From Pseudarthrobacter raffinosi (GTDB taxonomy: Bacteria; Actinomycetota; Actinomycetes; Actinomycetales; Micrococcaceae), in contig NZ_JAMXBH010000006.1 of the NCBI RefSeq assembly GCF_023913735.1, forward strand, positions 1 through 64,000: DNA of 64,000 nt, read 5' to 3'. Every line of letters starts with the position of its first letter. Position 1 is the stretch's first letter. Position numbers and translations under genes: made by a program. The notes under the pieces are model-generated. The model had not been told where the DNA came from. It saw nothing but the letters and a program-made list of their open reading frames with translations, and made no database searches. Below are positions 18,590-28,522 of the stretch, one piece after another.

Positions 18590-19831
18590 CTAGGACAACG
18601 TTTGGACAGGTTCCACCGAGATGGCCACCCGGTCCTCCCCAATGCGGGTCAGGACCAGGGTGGCTGTTTTTTGTCCGGCCTTTTTCCCGGCCACCTTGCT
18701 TCCGGCGAACAGCTGCTTGCGCAGTTCCTCCGGGGTTACCGAGGTGCCGCGCTTTTTGATGTCCAGCACCGTGATGCCGTTCTCCTTCACCCAGGCCTTG
18801 AGCGCCTTGACGTTGTACGGCATCAGTTCCAGGACCTTGTAGGCGCGGGCGAACGGCGTGTCCACCAGCTCCGGAGCGCAGATGTAGGCGATGTGCTCGT
18901 CCAGCAGGTGCCCGCCCAGTTGAAGCGCGACGTCGGCCACCAGGCCGGCGCGGATCACCGCGCCATCGGGCTCATACAGGTAGCCCGCTGCCGGACCCAC
19001 CGGCGCGGCGGGACCGCCGTCGAAGTCTTCGGCGCTGGTCAGCTCGGCGGCACCCTGCGGGCCGAGCAGCAGCGCCGCGCGGCGGATTCCCGGCCGGCGC
19101 ACGGAGTTGAACCACAGGGCCACTTCGGTGACGTCGCCGCCCACCGATACCCACTGCGCTTCGCAGCCGGCGGGAACTGACTCGTGCGGCATGCCGGGGC
19201 CCATTTTTACGCCAACGGCGCGCCCGGTTGCGGCGAGCGATTCCACAAAGGACAGCGGCGGTGAAAACGCCTCAGGATCCCAGATCCTCTTGGTACCCGA
19301 GGTGGAGGTGACCCGGCGTGCGGGATCCAGCCAGACGCCGTCGACCCCGTCCAACGGGACGGTGGTGGCGTCGGAGTGCACCACGGTGGCGTTGGGGAAG
19401 GGGATCAGGTTGACCGTGGCGCAGGCGGCCGTGGTTTCGTCCATTTCCACGGCCGTGACCGTGATGTCCATCGAAGCCAGGGCCAGAGAGTCTGCGGCAA
19501 GGCCGCAGCCGAGATCGGCCACGTGGCGGACACCGGCCTGCGCAAACCGCTCGGCATGCCTGGCGGCCACCGTGAGACGCGTGGCCTGTTCCAGCCCGGC
19601 CTGCGTGAAGAGCATGCTCCGGGCGAACTCGCCGAACTTCAGCTCCGCCTTGGTGCGCAGCCGGGACTGGGTGAGGACGGCGGAGACCAGTGCAGGGGAG
19701 TGCCCGGCCTTGCGGAGGGCCGCGTTGAGTTCCAAGGACTTGTCCTCGCGGTACGGGCCCAGGGACGCCAGGAGCTCCCAGCCTTCGCTCGTGAGCAGTG
19801 GGGCGATCTGGTCCTGCGGTGCTTGAGCCAT
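18590..19831 (-). CDS. Class I SAM methyltransferase, THUMP-like domain protein
   Basis: A 413-residue protein. Residues ~95-200 hold a SAM fold: VADLGCGLAADSLALA (motif I), VTAVEMDE, then WLDPARR in the position of a catalytic motif. The C-terminal part (DEHIAYICAPELVDTPFARAYKVLE, then ENGITVLDIKKRGTSV) matches the THUMP-like domain found in actinobacterial methyltransferase paralogues. The target, probably RNA, is unknown. Start ATG at 19831 follows a TAGGCT box by seven bases on the minus strand; frames further upstream run into the divergent membrane-protein gene. Confidence 0.8.
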   Translation of the reverse strand: MAQAPQDQIAPLLTSEGWELLASLGPYREDKSLELNAALRKAGHSPALVSAVLTQSRLRTKAELKFGEFARSMLFTQAGLEQATRLTVAARHAERFAQAGVRHVADLGCGLAADSLALASMDITVTAVEMDETTAACATVNLIPFPNATVVHSDATTVPLDGVDGVWLDPARRVTSTSGTKRIWDPEAFSPPLSFVESLAATGRAVGVKMGPGMPHESVPAGCEAQWVSVGGDVTEVALWFNSVRRPGIRRAALLLGPQGAAELTSAEDFDGGPAAPVGPAAGYLYEPDGAVIRAGLVADVALQLGGHLLDEHIAYICAPELVDTPFARAYKVLELMPYNVKALKAWVKENGITVLDIKKRGTSVTPEELRKQLFAGSKVAGKKAGQKTATLVLTRIGEDRVAISVEPVQTLS

Positions 19832-19886
19832 GGGTTCAAGCCTAGTGGAGGTAGCCCGGCGGCCAGTTCCCGCTAGGGTTAAAGGC

Positions 19887-20270
19887 ATGGAAGACAGCGC
19901 AGGCACCCAGCCGTCCGGACTACCCCAAGAAAGAGAGCCGGACCTGGTGAAGTTTGCCCGCCCCGCGCTGATTGCAGGATCCGCAGTGGCCGTGGTCTGC
20001 GTCGCGCTGCTGGTAATCATCCTCTTCCTGGACACGTTCAACGCCACCGTCTACTCCGTGGGCGGCAAGAACATCCAGGATGCCACGGACGAGGCACAGG
20101 AGATCCGCGGCCTCTACGCCGGGGCGCGCATAGGCGGCATCATCCTGCTGGTGGTCTCGCTGCTGGCTGCCGTGGGCGGCGCCGTGGTGATGTACCTGCG
20201 GCGGGGCGCCGTTGAGGAAGGGGACGACGGCGACGAGGACGTCGATCTCGAAGACCTCACCGGCCGGTAA
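19887..20270 (+). CDS. Small two-TM membrane protein of unknown function
   Basis: 127 residues. Two hydrophobic segments (ALIAGSAVAVVCVALLVIIL and IGGIILLVVSLLAAVGGAVV) flank a ~45-residue, probably extracytoplasmic loop; the C-terminus is strongly acidic (EEGDDGDEDVDLEDL). I do not recognise the family. TAGGGT at 19874-19879 lies seven bases before the ATG, indicating a leaderless message, divergent from the methyltransferase gene. CIRCE 1 begins only 24 bases after the stop. Confidence 0.75.
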   Translation: MEDSAGTQPSGLPQEREPDLVKFARPALIAGSAVAVVCVALLVIILFLDTFNATVYSVGGKNIQDATDEAQEIRGLYAGARIGGIILLVVSLLAAVGGAVVMYLRRGAVEEGDDGDEDVDLEDLTGR

Positions 20271-20294
20271 CAGCTGTTCGCCAGCGACATAATT

Positions 20295-20321
20295 CTGGCA
20301 CTCGCCTTGACCGAGTGCTAA
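20295..20321. promoter_or_regulatory. CIRCE element 1 (HrcA operator)
   Basis: CTGGCACTC, nine bases, GAGTGCTAA. Two positions of the left arm differ from the consensus TTAGCACTC. The -35 candidate TTGACC (20307-20312) lies in its spacer. Confidence 0.9.
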
Positions 20322-20335
20322 CCAATACATAGAGT
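20307..20335 (+). promoter_or_regulatory. Promoter for groES-groEL
   Basis: TTGACC at 20307-20312 and TAGAGT at 20330-20335, 17 bases apart. The promoter is overlapped by CIRCE 1 and followed at once by CIRCE 2, so HrcA bound at either would block it. Confidence 0.65.
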
Positions 20336-20340
20336 CATCA

Positions 20341-20367
20341 TTAGCACTCTCCCTAGGAGGGTGCTAA
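20341..20367. promoter_or_regulatory. CIRCE element 2 (HrcA operator)
   Basis: TTAGCACTC, nine bases, GGGTGCTAA: one mismatch in the right arm. Placed just downstream of the promoter in the 5' leader. Confidence 0.92.
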
Positions 20368-20479
20368 CACATGAAGAGCTGCCAGCCAGGCTGCTGCCGG
20401 CACCGCGACGACGGTTTGCCAGCCACGGCGAAGCAGCTCAACTGTCCATGAATTTGCTGACGTAGAAGGAGAGGTCCGA

Positions 20480-20776
20480 GTGTCGGTCTCTATTAAGCCT
20501 CTTGAGGATCGTATTGTTGTCCGCCCGCTCGAAGCCGAGCAGACCACGGCTTCCGGCCTGGTTATCCCGGACTCCGCACAGGAGAAGCCGCAGGAAGGCG
20601 AAGTTGTTGCAGTAGGCCCCGGCCGCTTTGACGACAACGGCAACCGCGTTCCGATCGATGTTGCCGTTGGCGACGTTGTTATCTACTCCAAGTACGGCGG
20701 AACTGAAGTCAAGACCGGTGGCACCGAGTACCTCGTGCTCTCCGCCCGCGACGTTCTGGCGATCGTCGTAAAGTAA
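20480..20776 (+). CDS. groES: Co-chaperonin GroES
   Basis: The 98-residue lid of the GroEL chamber. [19 protein letters not shown], the mobile loop [10 protein letters not shown] and the C-terminal [13 protein letters not shown] are all typical. The GTG start follows AGAAGGAGAGG. It is heat-inducible by inference from the two CIRCE operators upstream, and co-transcribed with groEL. Confidence 0.97.
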   Translation: MSVSIKPLEDRIVVRPLEAEQTTASGLVIPDSAQEKPQEGEVVAVGPGRFDDNGNRVPIDVAVGDVVIYSKYGGTEVKTGGTEYLVLSARDVLAIVVK

Positions 20777-20786
20777 CTCTTTGGAT

Positions 20787-20829
20787 CCCCGTACTGCTGT
20801 TCCGTCCCTGACCGAACAACAGTGCGGGG
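20787..20829 (+). promoter_or_regulatory. Hairpin between groES and groEL
   Basis: CCCCGTACTGCTGTTC (20787-20802) pairs with GAACAACAGTGCGGGG (20814-20829) as a 16-bp stem with two G-U pairs and an 11-base loop, followed by TTCTGTCTTTG. Could be a partial terminator or an mRNA processing/stability element setting the groES:groEL ratio. Confidence 0.6.
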
Positions 20830-20841
20830 TTCTGTCTTTGA

Positions 20842-22464
<1,623 letters not shown>

Positions 22465-22543
22465 TCCCCACCGTCTCCCTCACCTCGCTTCGCTCGGTCA
22501 GGGAACCCTGACGGCGTGGGCCCACTCACCGTCTCCGCACAAG

Positions 22544-22576
22544 AACCGGTCCAGCTTCGGCTGGGCCGGTTTTTTG
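22544..22576 (+). terminator. Strong terminator after groEL
   Basis: AACCGGTCCAGC and GCTGGGCCGGTT form a 12-bp stem (one G-U) on a UUCG tetraloop, running into TTTTTTG. An imperfect hairpin around CTCGCTTCGCTCGG (22476-22504) precedes it in the same gap. Confidence 0.9.
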
Positions 22577-22648
22577 TGCCACAAACCACTCGCGGCCCGC
22601 TTTTCCCGCCTACGCGCCCGGCGTCGGCGGGCGTGGCAGACTGATGCC

Positions 22649-24172
22649 ATGCTGCTAGACGAGCTCGTGAAAACCACGGATGCCGTCGCGTCGACCCGCT
22701 CCCGACTCGCGAAGATCGACGCACTGGCCGACCTGCTGCGCCGGCTCGAGCCCGTGGACATCGCGGCCGCCGTCGGCTTGCTCATCGCCAAGCCGCGGCA
22801 GGGCCGTGTTGGGATCGGCTGGCGCGGTATGACAGCAGCCATGGGGGAGCCGGCCGCCGAACCGAGCCTGACCGTCGCCGACCTCGACGCTGCGCTGGAC
22901 CGGCTGCTTGTCACCGCAGGCGCTGGATCAGCCGCGGAGCGCGCCGCGACCCTCCGGATGCTCACAGCGGCAGCCACCGAGCGCGAGCAGGCCTTCATCG
23001 CCGGCGTGCTGCTCGGCGAACTGCGAACCGGCGCGCTCGAGGGGGTGCTGACGGATGCCGTTGCCCGCGCCGCCGACCGGCCCGTCGACGCCGTACGCCG
23101 CGCGGCGATGCTCTCCGGCGATCTCGGCGGGACCGCCCTGCTTGCGATCACGGGAACGGCGGCCGAGCTCGACGCCGTCGGCCTCGTCGTCGGCCGTCCC
23201 GTGCAGCCCATGCTCGCCGCAACCGCGGCCAGTGCCAGCGTGGCGCTGGAGGTGACGGGGGAAGCATCCGTGGAATACAAGCTCGACGGAGCGCGCATCC
23301 AGGTGCATCGCGTCGGCGACGAAGTTCGCATCTACACCCGCACCCTGGCCGACGTGACCCACCGGCTGCCCGAGGTGGTGGAGGTGGTGCGAGGGCTGCC
23401 GGTGCGCGATGTGATCCTCGACGGCGAGACCCTCGCCCTCGACGAGGCCGGCGGCCCGCGACCGTTCCAGGAGACCATGTCGCGGTTCGGGGCGGATGCG
23501 GCGCGCGCCACGGTGCTGCATCCCTGGTTCTTCGACGTGTTGCACATCGACGGGCGCGACCTGCTCGACGAACCGCTGGCGACGCGCCTCGGCGTGCTGG
23601 AGCGCATCGCCCCTGAGCACCGGATCCTGGGGGAGATCACGGCGGACGCGGCCGTTGCCGAGAGAGTGTCGCGTGATGCGCTCGCCGCGGGCCACGAGGG
23701 CGTGGTGGTGAAGGCGGTCGGATCGGCCTACGCGGCCGGGCGGCGTGGCTCCAACTGGATCAAGGTGAAGCCGGTGCTCACGTACGACCTGGTGGTGCTC
23801 GCCTGCGAGTGGGGGTCAGGCCGGCGGACAGGGCTGCTGTCGAACCTGCACCTCGGAGCCCTCGACCCGGCCGGCGAGTTCGGCGAACCCGGCGGCAACG
23901 TGATGGTGGGCAAGACATTCAAGGGCCTAACCGACGCGATGCTGCGCTGGCAGACCGAGATCTTCCAGGAGCTCGAGGTGCGGCGCACGGCGGGCACAGT
24001 CTGGATCGAGCCAGTCACCGTGGTCGAGGTCGCGATCGATGGCGTGCAGCGTTCCTCGCGCTATCCGGGCGGAATCGCGCTGCGATTCGCACGCGTCAAG
24101 CGCTACCGCGACGATAAGACGGCGGCGGAGGCCGACACCATTCAGACGCTGCGCGCGCTGCTGCGTTCGTAG
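22649..24172 (+). CDS. ATP-dependent DNA ligase (LigB type)
   Basis: 507 residues, the length of mycobacterial LigB. The adenylated lysine is Lys211 in VEYKLDGARIQVHR; further ligase motifs are DGETLALD (III), EGVVVKAVGSAY (IV) and SNWIKVKP (V). The N-terminal ~200 residues are the DNA-binding domain. It is accessory to the NAD-dependent LigA expected elsewhere. Start ATG at 22649 with CAGACT seven bases before it, likely leaderless. Codon choice differs from neighbours: many CTC and CGC codons and frequent GCGGATGC/ACGGATGCC strings, more like Microbacteriaceae genes, so acquisition by transfer is possible. Confidence 0.9.
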   Translation: MLLDELVKTTDAVASTRSRLAKIDALADLLRRLEPVDIAAAVGLLIAKPRQGRVGIGWRGMTAAMGEPAAEPSLTVADLDAALDRLLVTAGAGSAAERAATLRMLTAAATEREQAFIAGVLLGELRTGALEGVLTDAVARAADRPVDAVRRAAMLSGDLGGTALLAITGTAAELDAVGLVVGRPVQPMLAATAASASVALEVTGEASVEYKLDGARIQVHRVGDEVRIYTRTLADVTHRLPEVVEVVRGLPVRDVILDGETLALDEAGGPRPFQETMSRFGADAARATVLHPWFFDVLHIDGRDLLDEPLATRLGVLERIAPEHRILGEITADAAVAERVSRDALAAGHEGVVVKAVGSAYAAGRRGSNWIKVKPVLTYDLVVLACEWGSGRRTGLLSNLHLGALDPAGEFGEPGGNVMVGKTFKGLTDAMLRWQTEIFQELEVRRTAGTVWIEPVTVVEVAIDGVQRSSRYPGGIALRFARVKRYRDDKTAAEADTIQTLRALLRS

Positions 24173-24273
24173 TTGTGCCGCTTCTCCACCAGGCGTACCG
24201 TGGCGCTTAAGTACCGCCGCACCCAGCGTGCGCGGGCCAACAGGTTGGGCGGTTGGTGTCCGAAAGGGGCCAG

Positions 24274-25926
24274 ATGTCAGCTGAAACAGGCATTGACCAG
24301 GGCAGGTCAGCCTTCCAGAAACATCGCTGGACCGAGGCATATCAGACTTTCCGTGAAGCCGATAAGCGTGGCGGGTTGCCGGCTGCCGACCTCGAACGGC
24401 TGGCTACGGCCGAGATCCTGACCGGGGAAAGCACCACAGGACTGGAGACCCTCACCCGTTCTCACGAGGAGTACCTTGTGATGGGCGACGCCGAGAGTGC
24501 CGCACGGTGCGCGGGCTGGATGGGCATGCAACTGATGTTCCTTGGGGAGCAGGCTCGGGCCGGAGGGTGGTTTGCCCGCGGCCAGCGGCTCGTGGATGAA
24601 CTGGCCGAGCCCAGCGCAGTCCAGGGCCTGCTGCTTGTGCCGATGGGCCTGGGCAAACTTTACGGCGGTGATCCGGCGGGCGCCTTGCAGGTTTTCTCCC
24701 GCGTTGCCGAATTCGGCCAGCGGTTCCACGACAAGGACCTGTCCGCGCTGGGCCTCCTCGGCACAGGCCAGGCCACGCTGATGCTTGGTCACCCTGAGAA
24801 GGGACTCAAGATGTTCGACGAGGTCATGGTGGCCGTCACGGCAGGTGAACTCTCCCCGATCCCGTCGGGGATTATCTACTGCGCAGTCATCGGCAACTGC
24901 CACCTGGTCTTCGATCTGGAGAGGGCCTTGGAATGGACGGCTGCCCTGGATCGCTGGTGCCGTGCACGCCCTGACATGGTGTCCTTCAGCGGCCAGTGCC
25001 AGTCGCACCGCGCCGAACTCTTCATGCTCCATGGGGCCTGGGCCGAGGCACTGATGGCGGCTGCGGCTGCCCAGGGACTTGCCGTAAGGGGTGATCCCCA
25101 GGCGCTTTACGGAGGCTACTACCAGCAGGGGGAGGTGGAACGGCTGGGTGGAAAACTGGACGACGCCGAAGCTTCCTACCGGCAGGCGGCCCGATCTGGC
25201 TATGAGCCACAGCCTGGCCTCGCTCTGGTCTGGCTGGCCCGCGGTGATGCGCAGCAGGCACAAGCGATGATCCGGAGGGCAGCTGGCGCGGTAGACCTCG
25301 CTACCCGCCGGAACATGTTGCCGGCACTGGTGGAGATCGAGCTGGCCGCCTCCGACGTGGCAGCGGCGCGGCGAGGTTTTCAGGAGCTGGAAGCCCTGGC
25401 CCACGAATACCCTATGCCCATGATCCGGGCCGTTGCCGGCCAAGCGGACGGCGCGGTCCGACTGGCCGGCGGCGATCCCTCCGCTGCCCTGAAACCGCTC
25501 CGGGAGGCGTGGAGACTGTGGCAGGAGCTCGGTGTCCCGTACGAAGCGGCGCGCTGCGAGGCGTTGGCCGGCAGCGCCTGCCGCGCACTTGGCGATGAAG
25601 CCTCGGCGCTGATGTACCTGGAGGCGGCCCAGGCTTCGCTCCTGGACCTGGGCGCGGCGCCGGCGGCAACGTGGGCGGCATCCCTGCTGCACGAAGGCAT
25701 GTTGGGTAGCGGGGCCACGCCAGGCACGGCTGGTCTCCTCACCCGCCGCGAGCTTGAAGTCCTTCAGCTGGTGGCAACCGGAAAGGGCAACCGGGCCATC
25801 GCCGGCGAGCTGTACCTGAGCGAAAAGACCGTGGCGCGGCATATCAGCAACATCTTCCTGAAACTGGGCCTGACGTCCCGGGCAGCCGCCACCAGCTATG
25901 CCTATGAAAACGGACTGACTACATAG
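24274..25926 (+). CDS. LuxR-family transcriptional regulator with TPR-like helical sensor region
   Basis: 550 residues. The C-terminal ~65 residues are a LuxR-type HTH (LTRRELEVLQLVATGKGNRAIAGELYLSEKTVARHISNIFLKLGL, cut into blocks here only for description). The N-terminal ~470 residues are helical repeats resembling TPRs; there is no P-loop, unlike MalT/LAL regulators. The ATG at 24274 follows GAAAGGGG. The two genes downstream on the same strand are its most likely targets. Confidence 0.85.
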   Translation: MSAETGIDQGRSAFQKHRWTEAYQTFREADKRGGLPAADLERLATAEILTGESTTGLETLTRSHEEYLVMGDAESAARCAGWMGMQLMFLGEQARAGGWFARGQRLVDELAEPSAVQGLLLVPMGLGKLYGGDPAGALQVFSRVAEFGQRFHDKDLSALGLLGTGQATLMLGHPEKGLKMFDEVMVAVTAGELSPIPSGIIYCAVIGNCHLVFDLERALEWTAALDRWCRARPDMVSFSGQCQSHRAELFMLHGAWAEALMAAAAAQGLAVRGDPQALYGGYYQQGEVERLGGKLDDAEASYRQAARSGYEPQPGLALVWLARGDAQQAQAMIRRAAGAVDLATRRNMLPALVEIELAASDVAAARRGFQELEALAHEYPMPMIRAVAGQADGAVRLAGGDPSAALKPLREAWRLWQELGVPYEAARCEALAGSACRALGDEASALMYLEAAQASLLDLGAAPAATWAASLLHEGMLGSGATPGTAGLLTRRELEVLQLVATGKGNRAIAGELYLSEKTVARHISNIFLKLGLTSRAAATSYAYENGLTT

Positions 25927-26006
25927 AAATACCCAGCCCCATCGTGCATGAAAGTTGCATATTTTGGCCGACGCGGCCGGCAAGGGCACGGCCATAGCCT
26001 CAAAGC

Positions 26007-26345
26007 ATGAACCTTCCAGTACTTGCCGGCACACTTTCCACCGTGCTGTTCGCCGTGGGAATGCTGCCGATGCTGGTCAAAGCGGCACGGACCAAGGACC
26101 TGGCTTCCTACAGCCTCAGCAACCTGATGCTAACCAACGTGGCCAACGCGGTCCACACCGTGTACGTTTTCAACCTCCCTGCCGGACCCATCTGGGCCCT
26201 GCACCTGGCCTACCTCCTGGCATCCGCGCTGATGCTGGCATGGTGGCTCCGGTACCGGGACGACGGACAGGACAGCCGGGCGGACCAGCCCCCGGAAGGT
26301 TCAGCCATCACCATCACCTCGGATACCAAAGGAGAGCAGCCATGA
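26007..26345 (+). CDS. Small PQ-loop / SemiSWEET-like membrane protein
   Basis: 112 residues with three predicted TM segments and a polar C-terminal tail. TM1 ends in GMLPMLVKAARTKDLASYSLSN, the place of the PQ-loop with LP instead of PQ, which resembles SemiSWEET half-transporters. Those move sugars as dimers, but the substrate here is unknown. Its stop overlaps the start of the monooxygenase gene (ATGA), so the two are co-translated. Confidence 0.7.
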   Translation: MNLPVLAGTLSTVLFAVGMLPMLVKAARTKDLASYSLSNLMLTNVANAVHTVYVFNLPAGPIWALHLAYLLASALMLAWWLRYRDDGQDSRADQPPEGSAITITSDTKGEQP

Positions 26346-27448
26346 ACAACAACGGCGTGACCGGCACGCTGGACACCCTGATCATCGGTGGCGGGCAAGC
26401 AGGCCTAGCCCTTGGCCACTACCTGAAACAGCAAAACCGCACGTTCCTCATCCTGGACGCACATCCAAGAACCGGCGACGCCTGGCGCCAGCGGTGGGAT
26501 TCGCTGCGGGTTTTTACGCCCGCAAAATACGACGGACTGCCGGGAATGCCGTTCCCGGCGGACCCGCTGTCCTTCCCCAGCAAGGATGACGTTGCCGGAT
26601 ACCTTGAGGGCTACGCCGAAAAGTTCGGCCTGCCCGTCCTCAACAGTGTGCGGATCGAACACCTGTGGCGGGACGGGAACCGGTTTGTCGCCGCTTCCAA
26701 CGGCCGGCGCTGGGAGGCGCACAACGTGGTGGTGGCCACCGGCTGCAGCCAAGCGCCGAAGCTACCGGACTTCGCTGCGGAACTGAACGCCGCCGTCGTC
26801 CAGTTTCATTCCAGTGAATACCGCAACCTGGGGCAGCTGCAGGAGGGCCCCGTCCTGGTAGTAGGGCTGGGGAACTCGGGAGCGGAGATTGGCCTTGAAG
26901 TGTCCCGGACGCATCCCACCATCGTGGCCGGCAAGCCCGGCGGTGAGATTCCCGTCAAGCACGGCCCGACGGCGGCACGGTACTTCCTGCCCGTGGTGCG
27001 GTTCGTCGGACTCCACGTCCTCACCCTCAACAACCCGATCGGCCGCAAAGCTGCACCGGCCTTCACAGCCCACGCGGCGCCCCTGATCAGGACAAAGTCC
27101 AAAGACCTGGCCGCCGCTGGCGTCAGGCGCGTGCCGCGGATTGCCGGGGTGGAGAATGGGCTGCCGGTGGTCGCGGACGGGACCCGGCTGGAGGTTTCAA
27201 ACGTAATCTGGTGCACCGGGTTCCGGGATGACTTCGGCTGGATGGATCCGGTAATGCTCGACGGCGGCGCGCTGCCCAGGCAGCGGCGCGGCGTGGCACT
27301 GGATACCCCTGGGCTGTTCTTCCTGGGCCAGGAATTTATGTACGCGGCGGCGTCGGCAACGCTGCCCGGGGCATGCCGTGATGCGCGCTATCTGGCGGGC
27401 CGGATCCCGGTTCCGGTCACCCGCGAGTCCGCGTCAGCTGCCATCTGA
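26342..27448 (+). CDS. Flavin-containing monooxygenase / NAD(P)-binding oxidoreductase (CzcO/TrkA-like)
   Basis: 368 residues. FAD-binding GGGQAGLALGHYL lies at residues ~17-29 and the NADPH-binding GLGNSGAEIGLEV near 180; WCTGFRDDFGW is the conserved ATG-like block near the end. Homologues oxidise small organic substrates or are annotated as potassium-uptake-associated oxidoreductases; no substrate can be named. Start is the ATG overlapping the previous stop, with AAAGGAG upstream. Its 3' end overlaps the convergent DUF389 gene by about 30 bases. Confidence 0.8.
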   Translation: MNNNGVTGTLDTLIIGGGQAGLALGHYLKQQNRTFLILDAHPRTGDAWRQRWDSLRVFTPAKYDGLPGMPFPADPLSFPSKDDVAGYLEGYAEKFGLPVLNSVRIEHLWRDGNRFVAASNGRRWEAHNVVVATGCSQAPKLPDFAAELNAAVVQFHSSEYRNLGQLQEGPVLVVGLGNSGAEIGLEVSRTHPTIVAGKPGGEIPVKHGPTAARYFLPVVRFVGLHVLTLNNPIGRKAAPAFTAHAAPLIRTKSKDLAAAGVRRVPRIAGVENGLPVVADGTRLEVSNVIWCTGFRDDFGWMDPVMLDGGALPRQRRGVALDTPGLFFLGQEFMYAAASATLPGACRDARYLAGRIPVPVTRESASAAI

Positions 27449-28385
27449 GGCGCCGGGCGGCGGCTTCGGGCAAGCGCCGGGAAACCAGCCGGTAGAAGAA
27501 CAGCACCAGAACTGCCGCCGCCACGATGCCCATCAGGTTGAGCGCCAGCTGCAGGGCCGACCCCGTTGCTTTCTCAAACTCGCCCAGCACGAGTGCTACG
27601 GCCACAAACCCGGCAGCAGGAACTGTGGTCACGGAGATGAAGACACCGATGAGTGCCGCTGACCGCCGGCTGATGACGGACAGCATGCCCGCCGTGCCGG
27701 CCAGAACGGCCACGATCAGGGAATAGGGTCCCGGGTGGTAAATGAACTCCACCGCAGACCCTGTGTCCAGGGTGTTGTCCGCGAAGAGGCCCAGTGCCGC
27801 GGAGACCCACGTGGTCAAGGCCGCCAGCAGCATGGCCAGCGGGAATCCCACACCAAGCGCCAGGGCAGCACGCCGGCCGAGTGCCCACTGGCGCCGGGCC
27901 AAGGCCACTGCCAGCGCCGCCAGGGGGCCGAACTCCGGCCCCACGGCCATCGCCCCCACGATGGCAATGGTGGAATTCGTCACGATGCCGATGGCGGCGA
28001 GCTGCGTGGCCAGTATCAGGAAGGCAAGGTAGCTCCACGTGAGCCGGGAGTCCTCGCCCGTCTGGCGGGTGACCTCGTCCCAGATCAAGGCGTCTGCGCC
28101 GTCTCCGGGGGCAGACGCCTCCGCTTTGTCCGCGCGCCGGGACAGGACGAGTTCCGGCATGGAGATGGCAATGGATCCCACCTCCTGCGCCTTCAGGACG
28201 TGGAGTTTTTCAAGCAGTTCCTCCACCGCTTCCCTGGCAACCTGGACTTCGATGACATCGCCCTGCGGCGACACGGATGCTCCCGGAAAGAGCGCTACCT
28301 CGGCGGTTCCCGTGTGCTCCTTGCAAGCGTCCAGCGTCACTGCCGACAGTTCACTGGGCACACAGATCCGCAGCTGCACAATCAC
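27417..28385 (-). CDS. DUF389 membrane protein
   Basis: 322 residues: a ~100-residue soluble N-terminal domain, then a DUF389 membrane region (SRLTWSYLAFLILATQLAAIGI, NSTIAIVGAMAVGPEFGPLAA) with about six TM segments. The GAMAVGPEFGP block is the family signature. Function is unknown. I use the GTG at 28385 (MIVQLRICVP), which follows GAAGGGAGACCAA; the ATG at 28466 adds an unconvincing N-terminus. Confidence 0.8.
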   Translation of the reverse strand: MIVQLRICVPSELSAVTLDACKEHTGTAEVALFPGASVSPQGDVIEVQVAREAVEELLEKLHVLKAQEVGSIAISMPELVLSRRADKAEASAPGDGADALIWDEVTRQTGEDSRLTWSYLAFLILATQLAAIGIVTNSTIAIVGAMAVGPEFGPLAALAVALARRQWALGRRAALALGVGFPLAMLLAALTTWVSAALGLFADNTLDTGSAVEFIYHPGPYSLIVAVLAGTAGMLSVISRRSAALIGVFISVTTVPAAGFVAVALVLGEFEKATGSALQLALNLMGIVAAAVLVLFFYRLVSRRLPEAAARRLRWQLTRTRG

Positions 28386-28522
28386 TTGGTCTCCCTTCGC
28401 TGGCCTGTGGCCAGCATAGTTTGTGGCGCTCTCCGAGGGGCTCGAAGGCGGCCGTTGATTGGCCATCGGCCGCGCGGCTCCGTAGGCTTGATGCTTTGCT
28501 TACCCGCTTGGAGAGGTCCTCT

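Noticed and set aside
22476..22504. Second terminator right after groEL
   Set aside because: The CTCGCTTCGCTCGG hairpin has several mismatches and no T-run; the UUCG hairpin at 22544 is the convincing terminator.
25955..26341. 129-codon upstream extension of the flavin monooxygenase
   Set aside because: The region is the PQ-loop protein gene in another frame; the monooxygenase starts at the ATGA overlap with the FAD motif close behind.
28277..28522. Upstream extension of the acyltransferase
   Set aside because: It overlaps the divergent DUF389 gene start region; a good ribosome site (GGAGAGG) precedes the GTG at 28523.
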